Assembly: GCF_020882245.1 (NCBI RefSeq)
Contig: NC_083599.1
Location: 9,052,001 to 9,116,000, forward strand
Length of the DNA: 64,000 bases
Source: Rhopalosiphum padi
Taxonomy: Eukaryota; Arthropoda; Insecta; Hemiptera; Aphididae
Direction of reading: 5' to 3'
Shown here: piece by piece, positions 1 through 10,601 of the stretch
Layout of the letters: each line of letters begins with the position of its first letter
Position numbering within the stretch: position 1 is the stretch's first letter
Translations under genes and position numbers: made by a program
Notes under the pieces: model-generated
Told to the model about the DNA's origin: nothing
The model's input: the letters and a program-made list of their open reading frames with translations, nothing else
The model's database searches: none

Positions 1-123
1 CCGGCTATTATTTTCAAGGAATTATGTATCCAACATCAATATATACCGCTGTTTATGAGAATTTTTGACGATACATTTCAAGAATTTTAGGTAATTTTTT
101 TGTTTTAGACCATTTTTTTCAAG

Positions 124-236
124 GAATTATGTGTTTTACATCAAGATATTCCAGTATATATGGGGATCTTTGATATTTTTGATCATAATTATCAAGGATT
201 ATTGGGGTTGTAATTATTTCCGACTTTTTTTTCAAG
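124..236 (+). repeat. Reference A monomer (113 bp)
   Basis: This is a consensus A unit. It begins GAATTATGTGTTTTAC, has TTGGGGTTGTAA near position 80, and ends with a run of eight T then CAAG. It shares with B the order ATGTGT-like start, CAAGATATTC, TATATGGG or CATATGGG, CTTTGATA, CAAGGATT, TTGGGGTTGTAA, TATTTCC. The two therefore descend from one ancestral unit of about 113 bp. A always precedes B. Variants A2-A7 differ by a few substitutions or one-base indels that mark HOR positions. Confidence 0.95.
170..195 (+). other. Dyad-symmetric segment in A monomer (representative)
   Basis: TTGATA (170-175) and TATCAA (190-195) form inverted arms. Inside them lie two perfect palindromes, TGATCA (180-185) and ATAATTAT (185-192). 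The segment aligns with the hairpin of B, so dyad symmetry at this place is shared by both monomer types. Some A6 units have GAACAT in place of GATCAT, which breaks TGATCA but keeps the outer arms. Confidence 0.65.
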
Positions 237-349
237 TAATTTGTGTCTTACACCAAGATATTCAAGCGCATATGGGAATCTTTGATAAGTTTTATCAAGA
301 TTTCCAAGGATTTTTGGGGTTGTAAATATTTCCAGCTATTAGTTTAAAG
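237..349 (+). repeat. Reference B monomer (113 bp)
   Basis: This is a consensus B unit. It begins TAATTTGTGTCTTACACC and ends CAGCTATTAGTTTAAAG. Like A it carries CAAGATATTC, ATATGGG, CTTTGATA, CAAGGATT and TTGGGGTTGTAA in the same order and register. It holds the hairpin described separately. Variants B2-B8 are defined mostly by the segment 20-45 bases into the unit and by the tail, which is either TTAGTTTAAAG or TTATTTTCAAG. Confidence 0.95.
277..302 (+). other. Conserved imperfect hairpin in B monomer (representative)
   Basis: The arms TTGATAA (282-288) and TTATCAA (292-298) are perfect inverted repeats around a 3-base loop. Skipping one bulged T at 281, the stem extends through AATC (277-280) paired with GATT (299-302), giving 11 bp in all. 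Nearly every B monomer keeps it. Exceptions are single changes such as TCGATAA in some B3 units, a G in place of the bulged T near 29595, and GATA for GATT near 1642. The diverged d3 monomer loses the right arm (TATGAA). Whether it forms in vivo is unknown. Confidence 0.75.
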
Positions 350-454
350 GAATTATGTATCCAACATCAATATATACCGGTGTTTATGAGAATTTTTGAC
401 GATACATTTCAAGAATTTTAGGTAATTTTATTTTTTTAGACCATTTTTTTCAAG
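350..454 (+). repeat. Reference C monomer (105 bp)
   Basis: The C unit begins GAATTATGTATCCAACATC (or GAATAATG) and ends CCATTTTTTTCAAG. It is a more distant relative of A and B: the start and end match, the middle is diverged, and it is 8 bp shorter. It occurs singly, after a B or d4 unit and before an A or a D block. Two variable spots, CCGCTG/CCGGTG/CCGCAG and TTTTATTG/TTTTTTTG/TTTTCTTG, tend to go together. CCGGTG with TTTTATTG is usually followed by A2, and CCGCAG with TTTTTTTG usually by A1, A7 or the WSC pair. Confidence 0.93.
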
Positions 455-680
455 GAATTATGTGTTCTGCATCAAGATATTCCAGCATTTATGGGGATCT
501 TTGATATTTTTGATCATAATTATCAAGGATTATTGGGGTTGTAATTATTTCCGACTTTTTTTTCAAGTAATTTGTGTCTTACACCAAGATATTCAAGCGC
601 ATATGGGAATCATTGATAAGTTTTATCAAGATTTCCAAGGATTTTTGGGGTTGTAAATATTTCCAGCTATTAGTTTAAAG

Positions 681-2141
681 GAATTATGTGTTTTACATCA
701 AGATATTCCAGTATATATGGGGATCTTTGATATTTTTGATCATAATTATCAAGGATTATTGGGGTTGTAATTATTTCCGACTTTTTTTTCAAGTAATTTG
801 TGTCTTACACCAAGATATTCAAGCGCATATGGGAATCTTTGATAAGTTTTATCAAGATTTCCAAGGATTTTTGGGGTTGTAAATATTTCCAGCTATTAGT
901 TTAAACGAATTATGTGTTTTACATCAAGATATTCCAGTATATATGGGTGTCTTTGATATTTTTGATCATAATTATCAAGGAATATTGGGGTTGTAATTAT
1001 TTCCGACTTTTTTTTCAAGTAATTTGTGTCTCACACCAAGATATTCAATCGCATATGGGAATCTTTGATAAGTTTTATCAAGATTTCCAAGGATTTTTGG
1101 GGTTGTAAATATTTCCAGCTATTAGTTTAAAGGAATAATGTATCCAACATCAAGATATTCCAGTATATATGGGGATCTTTGATATTTTTGATCATAATTA
1201 TCAAGGATTATTGGAGTTGTAATTATTTCCGACTTTTTTTTCAAGTAATTTGTGTCTTACACCAAGATATTCAAGCGCATATGGGAATCTTTGATAAGTT
1301 TTATCAAGATTTCCAAGGATTTTTGGGGTTGTAAATATTTCCAGCTATTAGTTTAAAGGAATAATGTATCCAACATCAATATATACCGCAGTTTATGAGA
1401 ATTTTTGACGATACATTTCAAGAATTTTAGGTAATTTTTTTGTTTTAGACCATTTTTTTCAAGGAATTATGTGTTTTACATCAAGATATTCCAGTATATA
1501 TGGGGATCTTTGATATTTTTGATCATAATTATCAAGGATTATTGGGGTTGTAATTATTTCCGACTTTTTTTTCAAGTAATTTGTGTCTTACACCAAGATA
1601 TTCAAGCGCATATGGGAATCTTTGATAAGTTTTATCAAGATATCCAAGGATTTTTGGGGTTGTAAATATTTCCAGCTATTAGTTTAAAGGAATAATGTAT
1701 CCAACATCAAGATATTCCAGTATATATGGGGATCTTTGATATTTTTGAACATAATTATCAAGGATTATTGGGGTTGTAATTATTTCCGACTTTTTTTTCA
1801 AGTAATTTGTGTCTTACACCAAGATATTCAAGCGCATATGGGAATCTTTGATAAGTTTTATCAAGATTTCCAAGGATTTTTGGGGTTGTAAATATTTCCA
1901 GCTATTAGTTTAAAGGAATAATGTATCCAACATCAAGATATTCCAGTATATATGGGGATCTTTGATATTTTTGAACATAATTATCAAGGATTATTGGGGT
2001 TGTAATTATTTCCGACTTTTTTTTCAAGTAATTTGTGTCTTACACCAAGATATTCAAGCGCATATGGGAATCTTTGATAAGTTTTATCAAGATTTCCAAG
2101 GATTTTTGGGGTTGTAAATATTTCCAGCTATTAGTTTAAAG
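681..2141 (+). repeat. Family II block, copy lacking A4
   Basis: The order is A1B1 681, A3B3 907, A6 1133 (with TTGGAGTTG), C 1359, A1 1464 (with AAGATATCC), A6 1690 and A6 1916 (both with GAACAT). The same ordered variants recur at 3571-5257 and 36694-38380, where an A4 pair sits between the first two members. Its absence here fits loss of one 226-bp pair. GTTTAAACG at the end of the first pair is a private change. Confidence 0.88.
1133..1358 (+). repeat. A6 pair, a C/A hybrid monomer (representative)
   Basis: The first 20 or so bases (GAATAATGTATCCAACATC) are those of a C monomer. From CAAGATATTCC onward the unit is A. A6 pairs always follow a B directly, where a C could have stood. About 24 such pairs occur, among them 1690, 4249, 18617, 30552, 33127, 38712 and 61990. 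The sequence is what recombination between a C and the following A would leave, with loss of 105 bp. Confidence 0.75.
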
Positions 2142-3570
2142 GAATAATGTATCCAACATCAATATATACCGGTGTTTATGAGAATTTTTGACGATACATT
2201 TCAAGAATTTTAGGTAATTTTATTGTTTTAGACCATTTTTTTCAAGGAATTATGTGTTCTGCATCAAGATATTCCAGCATTTATAGGGATCTTTGATATT
2301 TTTGATCATAATTATCAATGATTATTGGGGTTGTAATTATTTCCGACTTTTTTTTCAAGTAATTTGTGTCTTACACCAAGATATTCAATCGCATATGGGA
2401 ATCTTTGATAAGTTTTATCAAGATTTCCAAGGATTTTTGGGGTTGTAAATATTTCCAGCTATTAGTTTAAAGGAATAATGTATCCAACATCAATATATAC
2501 CGGTGTTTATGAGAATTTTTGACGATACATTTCAAGAATTTTAGGTAATTTTTTTGTTTTAGACCATTTTTTTCAAGGAATTATGTGTTTTACATCAAGA
2601 TATTCCAGCATTTATAGGGATCTTTGATATTTTTGATCATAATTATCAATGATTATTGGGGTTGTAATTATTTCCGACTTTTTTTTCAAGTAATTTGTGT
2701 CTTACACCAAGATATTCAATCGCATATGGGAATCTTTGATAAGTTTTATCAAGATTTCCAAGGATTTTTGGGGTTGTAAATATTTCCAGCTATTAGTTTA
2801 AAGGAATAATGTATCCAACATCAATATATACCGCAGTTTATGAGAATTTTTGACGATACATTTCAAGAATTTTAGGTAATTTTTTTGTTTTAGACCATTT
2901 TTTTCAAGGAATTATGTGTTTTACATCAAGATATTCCAGTATATATGGGGATCTTTGATATTTTTGATCATAATTATCAAGGATTATTGGGGTTGTAATT
3001 ATTTCCGACTTTTTTTTCAAGTAATTTGTGTCTTACACCAAGATATTCAAGCGCATATGGGAATCTTTGATAAGTTTTATCAAGATTTCCAAGGATTTTT
3101 GGGGTTGTAAATATTTCCAGCTATTAGTTTAAAGGAATTATGTATCCAACATCAATATATACCGGTGTTTATGAGAATTTTTGACGATACATTTCAAGAA
3201 TTTTAGGTAATTTTATTGTTTTAGACCATTTTTTTCAAGGAATTATGTGTTCTGCATCAAGATATTCCAGCATTTATGGGGATCTTTGATATTTTTGATC
3301 ATAATTATCAAGGATTATTGGGGTTGTAATTATTTCCGACTTTTTTTTCAATTAATTTGTGTCTTACACCAAGATATTCAATCGCATATGGGAATCTTTG
3401 ATAAGTTTTATCAAGAATTCCAAGGATTTTTGGGGTTGTAAATATTTCCAGCTATTAGTTTAAAGGAATAATGTATCCAACATCAATATATACCGCTGTT
3501 TATGAGAATTTTTGACGATACATTTCAAGAATTTTAGGTAATTTTCTTGTTTTAGACCATTTTTTTCAAG
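2142..3570 (+). repeat. Four strict 331-bp ABC units plus one C
   Basis: C and AB alternate regularly: C 2142, AB 2247, C 2473, AB 2578, C 2804, AB 2909, C 3135, AB 3240, then C 3466-3570. The first two A units carry GCATTTATAGGG and CAATGATT. The second of these begins TTTTAC rather than TTCTGC, so it looks like an A1/A2 hybrid. The AB at 3240 has AATTAATTTG and AGAATTCC. This is one of the most C-dense stretches in the window. Confidence 0.88.
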
Positions 3571-5257
3571 GAATTATGTGTTTTACATCAAGATATTCCA
3601 GTATATATGGGGATCTTTGATATTTTTGATCATAATTATCAAGGATTATTGGGGTTGTAATTATTTCCGACTTTTTTTTCAAGTAATTTGTGTCTTACAC
3701 CAAGATATTCAAGCGCATATGGGAATCTTTGATAAGTTTTATCAAGATTTCCAAGGATTTTTGGGGTTGTAAATATTTCCAGCTATTAGTTTAAAGGAAT
3801 TATGTGTTTTACATCAAGATATTCCAGCATATATGGGGATCTTTGATATTTTTGATCATAATTATCAAGAATTATTGGGGTTGTAAATATTTCCGACTTT
3901 TTTTTCAAGTAATTTGTGTCTTACACCAAGATATTCAAGCGCATATGGGAATCTTTGATAAGTTTTATCAAGATTTCCAAGGATATTTGGGGTTGTAAAT
4001 ATTTCCAGCTATTAGTTTAAAGGATTTATGTGTTTTACATCAAGATATTCCAGTATATATGGGTGTCTTTGATATTTTTGATCATAATTATCAAGGAATA
4101 TTGGGGTTGTAATTATTTCCGACTTTTTTTTCAAGTAATTTGTGTCTCACACCAAGATATTCAATCGCATATGGGAATCTTCGATAAGTTTTATCAAGAT
4201 TTCCAAGGATTTTTGGGGTTGTAAATATTTCCAGCTATTAGTTTAAAGGAATAATGTATCCAACATCAAGATATTCCAGTATATATGGGGATCTTTGATA
4301 TTTTTGATCATAATTATCAAGGATTATTGGAGTTGTAATTATTTCCGACTTTTTTTTCAAGTAATTTGTGTCTTACACCAAGATATTCAAGCGCATATGG
4401 GAATCTTTGATAAGTTTTATCAAGATTTCCAAGGATTTTTGGGGTTGTAAATATTTCCAGCTATTAGTTTAAAGGAATAATGTATCCAACATCAATATAT
4501 ACCGCAGTTTATGAGAATTTTTGACGATACATTTCAAGAATTTTAGGTAATTTTTTTGTTTTAGACCATTTTTTTCAAGGAATTATGTGTTTTACATCAA
4601 GATATTCCAGTATATATGGGGATCTTTGATATTTTTGATCATAATTATCAAGGATTATTGGGGTTGTAATTATTTCCGACTTTTTTTTCAAGTAATTTGT
4701 GTCTTACACCAAGATATTCAAGCGCATATGGGAATCTTTGATAAGTTTTATCAAGATATCCAAGGATTTTTGGGGTTGTAAATATTTCCAGCTATTAGTT
4801 TAAAGGAATAATGTATCCAACATCAAGATATTCCAGTATATATGGGGATCTTTGATATTTTTGAACATAATTATCAAGGATTATTGGGGTTGTTATTATT
4901 TCCGACTTTTTTTTCAAGTAATTTGTGTCTTACACCAAGATATTCAAGCGCATATGGGAATCTTTGATAAGTTTTATCAAGATTTCCAAGGATTTTTGGG
5001 GTTGTAAATATTTCCAGCTATTAGTTTAAAGGAATAATGTATCCAACATCAAGATATTCCAGTATATATGGGGATCTTTGATATTTTTGAACATAATTAT
5101 CAAGGATTATTGGGGTTGTAATTATTTCCGACTTTTTTTTCAAGTAATTTGTGTCTTACACCAAGATATTCAAGCGCATATGGGAATCTTTGATAAGTTT
5201 TATCAAGATTTCCAAGGATTTTTGGGGTTGTAAATATTTCCAGCTATTAGTTTAAAG
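3571..5257 (+). repeat. Family II block, left copy
   Basis: The order is A1B1 3571, A4 3797, A3B3 4023, A6 4249 (TTGGAGTTG), C 4475, A1 4580 (AAGATATCC), A6 4806 (GAACAT and GTTGTTATT) and A6 5032 (GAACAT). The B3 unit carries CTTCGATAAG. All of these markers recur in the same order at 36694-38380, about 33 kb away. Confidence 0.9.
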
Positions 5258-6144
5258 GAATTATGTGTTTTACATCAAGATATTCCAGTATATATGGGGA
5301 TCTTTGATATTTTTGATCATAATTATCAAGGATTATTGGGGTTGTAATTATTTCCGACTTTTTTTTCAAGTAATTTGTGTCTTACACCAAGATATTCAAG
5401 CGCATATGGGAATCTTTGATAAGTTTTATCAAGATTTCCAAGGATTTTTGGGGTTGTAAATATTTCCAGCTATTAGTTTAAAGGAATAATGTATCCAACA
5501 TCAATATATACCGCAGTTTATGAGAATTTTTGACGATACATTTCAAGAATTTTAGGTAATTTTTTTGTTTTAGACCATTTTTTTCAAGGAATTATGTGTT
5601 TTACATCAAGATATTCCAGTATATATGGGGATCTTTGATATTTTTGATCATAATTATTAAGGATTATTGGAGTTGTAATTATTTCCGACTTTTTTTTCAA
5701 GTAATTTGTGTCTTACACCAAGATATTCAAGCGCATATGGGAATCTTTGATAAGTTTTATCAAGATTTCCAAGGATTTTTGGGGTTGTAAATATTTCCAG
5801 CTATTAGTTTAAAGGAATAATGTATCCAACATCAATATATACCGCAGTTTATGAGAATTTTTGACGATACATTTCAAGAATTTTAGGTAATTTTTTTGTT
5901 TTAGACCATTTTTTTCAAGGAATTATGTGTTTACATCAAGATATTCCAGTATATATGGGGATCTTTGATATTTTTGATCATAATTATCAAGGATTATTGG
6001 GGTTGTAATTAATTCCGACTTTTTTTTCAAGTAATTTGTGTCTTACACCAAGATATTCAAGCGCATATGGGAATCTTTGATAAGTTTTATCAAGATTTCC
6101 AAGGATTTTTGGGGTTGTAAATATTTCCAGCTATTAGTTTAAAG
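5258..6144 (+). repeat. Transition between family II and the 2785-bp HOR
   Basis: A1B1 5258, C 5484, A1 with TTGGAGTTG 5589, C 5815, A7 5920. The pair at 5589 matches the member that later sits at 9488 in the 2785-bp HOR, apart from a private ATTATTAAGG. The A7 unit lacks one T, making the pair 225 bp, and its B has AATTAATTCC. These are HOR members present before the regular HOR starts. Confidence 0.8.
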
Positions 6145-7816
6145 GAATTATGTGTTTTACATCAAGATATTCCAGTATATATGGGGATCTTTGATATTTT
6201 TGATCATAATTATCAAGGATTATTGGGGTTGTAATTATTTCCGACTTTTTTTTCAAGTAATTTGTGTCTTACACCAAGATATTCAAGGGCATATGGGAAT
6301 CATTGATAAGTTTTATCAAGATTTCCAAGGATTTTTGGGGGTTGTAAATATTTCCAGGTATTAGTTTAAAGGAATTATGTATCCAACATCAATATATACC
6401 GCTGTTTATGAGAATTTTTGACGATACATTTCAAGAATTTTAGGTAATTTTATTGTTTTAGACCATTTTTTTCAAGGAATTATGTGTTCTGCATCAAGAT
6501 ATTCCAGCATTTATGGGGATCTTTGATATTTTTGATCATAATTATCAAGGATTATTGGGGTTGTAATTATTTCCGACTTTTTTTTTCAAGTAATTTGTGT
6601 CTTAAACCAAGATATTCAAGCGCATATGGGAATCTTTGATAAGTTTTATCAAGATTTCCAAGGATTTTTGGGGTTGTAAATATTTCCAGCTATTAGTTTA
6701 AAGGAATTATGTGTCCAACATCAAGATATTCCAGTATATATGGGGATCTTTGATATTTTTGATCATAATTATCAAGGATTATTGGGGTTGTAATTATTTC
6801 CGACTTTTTTTTCAAGTAATTTGTGTCTTACACCAAGATATTCAAGCGCATATGGGAATCTTTGATAAGTTTTATCAAGATTTCCAAGGATTTTTGGGGT
6901 TGTAAATATTTCCAGCTATTAGTTTAAAGGAATAATGTATCCAACATCAATATATACCGCTGTTTATGAGAATTTTTGACGATACATTTCAAGAATTTTA
7001 GGTAATTTTTTTGTTTTAGACCATTTTTTTCAAGGAATTATGTGTTTACATCAAGATATTCCAGTATATATGGGGATCTTTGATATTTTTGATCATAATT
7101 ATCAAGGATTATTGGGGTTGTAATTATTTCCGACTTTTTTTTCAAGTAATTTGTGTCTTACACCAAGATATTCAAGCGCATATGGGAATCTTTGATAAGT
7201 TTTATCAAGATTTCCAAGGATTTTTGGGGTTGTAAATATTTCCAGCTATTAGTTTAAAGGAATTATGTATTCAACATCAATATATACCGGTGTTTATGAG
7301 AATTTTTGACGATACATTTCAAGAATTTTAGGTAATTTTATTGTTTTAGACCATTTTTTTCAAGGAATTATGTGTTTTGCATCAAGATATTCCAGCATTT
7401 ATGGGGATCTTTGATATTTTTGATCATAATTATCAAGGATTATTGGGGTTGTAATTATTTCCGACTTTTTTTTCAAGTAATTTGTGTCTTACACCAAGAT
7501 ATTCAATCGCATATGGGAATCTTTGATAAGTTTTATCAAGATTTCCAAGGATTTTTGGGGTTGTAAATATTTCCAGCTATTAGTTTAAAGGAATTATGTG
7601 TTTTACATCAAGATATTCCAGTATATATGGGGATCTTTGATATTTTTGATCATAATTATCAAGGATTATTGGGGTTGTAATTAATTCCGACTTTTTTTTC
7701 AAGTAATTTGTGTCTTACACCAAGATATTCAAGCGCATATGGGAATCTTTGATAAGTTTTATCAAGATTTCCAAGGATTTTTGGGGTTGTAAATATTTCC
7801 AGCTATTAGTTTAAAG
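6145..7816 (+). repeat. Shortened 1672-bp copy of the 2785-bp HOR
   Basis: The order is B5-type pair 6145, C 6372, A2B4 6477, A5 6704, C 6930, A7 7035, C 7260, A2B2 7365, AATTAATTCC pair 7591. Compared with 7817-10601, four pairs and two C units (1114 bp) are missing between the A7 pair and the last C. The A2B4 pair has nine T instead of eight at 6578-6586. This is either a deleted copy or an early shorter form. Confidence 0.85.
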
Positions 7817-10601
7817 GAATTATGTGTTTTACATCAAGATATTCCAGTATATATGGGGATCTTTGATATTTTTGATCATAATTATCAAGGATTATTGGGG
7901 TTGTAATTATTTCCGACTTTTTTTTCAAGTAATTTGTGTCTTACACCAAGATATTCAAGGGCATATGGGAATCTTTGATAAGTTTTATCAAGATTTCCAA
8001 GGATTTTTGGGGGTTGTAAATATTTCCAGGTATTAGTTTAAAGGAATTATGTATCCAACATCAATATATACCGCTGTTTATGAGAATTTTTGACGATACA
8101 TTTCAAGAATTTTAGGTAATTTTATTGTTTTAGACCATTTTTTTCAAGGAATTATGTGTTCTGCATCAAGATATTCCAGCATTTATGGGGATCTTTGATA
8201 TTTTTGATCATAATTATCAAGGATTATTGGGGTTGTAATTATTTCCGACTTTTTTTTCAAGTAATTTGTGTCTTAAACCAAGATATTCAAGCGCATATGG
8301 GAATCTTTGATAAGTTTTATCAAGATTTCCAAGGATTTTTGGGGTTGTAAATATTTCCAGCTATTAGTTTAAAGGAATTATGTGTCCAACATCAAGATAT
8401 TCCAGTATATATGGGGATCTTTGATATTTTTGATCATAATTATCAAGGATTATTGGGGTTGTAATTATTTCCGACTTTTTTTTCAAGTAATTTGTGTCTT
8501 ACACCAAGATATTCAAGCGCATATGGGAATCTTTGATAAGTTTTATCAAGATTTCCAAGGATTTTTGGGGTTGTAAATATTTCCAGCTATTAGTTTAAAG
8601 GAATAATGTATCCAACATCAATATATACCGCAGTTTATGAGAATTTTTGACGATACATTTCAAGAATTTTAGGTAATTTTTTTGTTTTAGACCATTTTTT
8701 TCAAGGAATTATGTGTTTACATCAAGATATTCCAGTATATATGGGGATCTTTGATATTTTTGATCATAATTATCAAGGATTATTGGGGTTGTAATTATTT
8801 CCGACTTTTTTTTCAAGTAATTTGTGTCTTACACCAAGATATTCAAGCGCATATGGGAATCTTTGATAAGTTTTATCAAGATTTCCAAGGATTTTTGGGG
8901 TTGTAAATATTTCCAGCTATTAGTTTAAAGGAATTATGTGTTTTACATCAAGATATTCCAGTATATATGGGGATCTTTGATATTTTTGATCATAATTATC
9001 AAGGATTATTGGGGTTGTAATTATTTCCGACTTTTTTTTCAAGTAATTTGTGTCTTACACCAAGATATTCAAGCGCATATGGGAATCTTTGATAAGTTTT
9101 ATCAAGATTTCCAAGGATTTTTGGGGTTGTAAATATTTCCAGCTATTAGTTTAAAGGAATTATGTGTTTTACATCAAGATATTCCAGTATATATGGGGAT
9201 CTTTGATATTTTTGATCATAATTATCAAGGATTATTGGGGTTGTAATTATTTCCGACTTTTTTTTCAAGTAATTTGTGTCTTACACCAAGATATTCAAGC
9301 GCATATGGGAATCTTTGATAAGTTTTATCAAGATTTCCAAGGATTTTTGGGGTTGTAAATATTTCCAGCTATTAGTTTAAAGGAATAATGTATCCAACAT
9401 CAATATATACCGCAGTTTATGAGAATTTTTGACGATACATTTCAAGAATTTTAGGTAATTTTTTTGTTTTAGACCATTTTTTTCAAGGAATTATGTGTTT
9501 TACATCAAGATATTCCAGTATATATGGGGATCTTTGATATTTTTGATCATAATTATCAAGGATTATTGGAGTTGTAATTATTTCCGACTTTTTTTTCAAG
9601 TAATTTGTGTCTTACACCAAGATATTCAAGCGCATATGGGAATCTTTGATAAGTTTTATCAAGATTTCCAAGGATTTTTGGGGTTGTAAATATTTCCAGC
9701 TATTAGTTTAAAGGAATAATGTATCCAACATCAATATATACCGCAGTTTATGAGAATTTTTGACGATACATTTCAAGAATTTTAGGTAATTTTTTTGTTT
9801 TAGACCATTTTTTTCAAGGAATTATGTGTTTTACATCAAGATATTCCAGTATATATGGGGATCTTTGATATTTTTGATCATAATTATCAAGGATTATTGG
9901 GGTTGTAATTATTTCCGACTTTTTTTTCAAGTAATTTGTGTCTTACACCAAGATATTCAAGCGCATATGGGAATCTTTGATAAGTTTTATCAAGATTTCC
10001 AAGGATTTTTGGGGTTGTAAATATTTCCAGCTATTAGTTTAAAGGAATTATGTATCCAACATCAATATATACCGGTGTTTATGAGAATTTTTGACGATAC
10101 ATTTCAAGAATTTTAGGTAATTTTATTGTTTTAGACCATTTTTTTCAAGGAATTATGTGTTTTGCATCAAGATATTCCAGCATTTATGGGGATCTTTGAT
10201 ATTTTTGATCATAATTATCAAGGATTATTGGGGTTGTAATTATTTCCGACTTTTTTTTCAAGTAATTTGTGTCTTACACCAAGATATTCAATCGCATATG
10301 GGAATCTTTGATAAGTTTTATCAAGATTTCCAAGGATTTTTGGGGTTGTAAATATTTCCAGCTATTAGTTTAAAGGAATTATGTGTTTTACATCAAGATA
10401 TTCCAGTATATATGGGGATCTTTGATATTTTTGATCATAATTATCAAGGATTATTGGGGTTGTAATTAATTCCGACTTTTTTTTCAAGTAATTTGTGTCT
10501 TACACCAAGATATTCAAGCGCATATGGGAATCTTTGATAAGTTTTATCAAGATTTCCAAGGATTTTTGGGGTTGTAAATATTTCCAGCTATTAGTTTAAA
10601 G
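7817..10601 (+). repeat. 2785-bp HOR, copy 1
   Basis: There are twenty-five monomers (10 AB pairs, 5 C) in this order: B5 pair 7817, C, A2B4 8149, A5 8375, C, A7 8706, A1B1 8931, A1B1 9157, C, TTGGAGTTG pair 9488, C, A1B1 9819, C, A2B2 10150, AATTAATTCC pair 10376. The B5 pair is 227 bp (five G before TTGTAAATA, and CCAGGTATT). The A7 pair is 225 bp. This copy has the ancestral GATCATAAT at 10212. Confidence 0.92.

Larger units (their letters stand above)
1..680 (+). repeat. Window edge: B tail, then C-AB-C-AB
   Basis: Bases 1-18 are the tail of a B8-type monomer (GGCTATTATTTTCAAG), so the array continues to the left. They are followed by C 19-123, A1B1 124-349, C 350-454 and A2B1 455-680. 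The last B has CATTGAT in place of CTTTGAT, a change also seen in the pair at 6145. Confidence 0.9.

Noticed and set aside
231..236. T-rich runs before CAAG as terminators or splice acceptor tracts
   Set aside because: They recur in every monomer with no gene upstream or downstream, and they are simply part of the repeat.
131..325. Recurrent 64-codon open frames, one per AB pair, that could be read as a gene family
   Set aside because: They begin at GTG, not ATG, inside A and end at a TAA in B. They repeat because the DNA repeats. Monomers of 113 and 105 bp change frame, indels and stops are tolerated freely (A7, A6, AATTAATTCC units), and the peptide is low-complexity hydrophobic. No domain or coding bias is visible.
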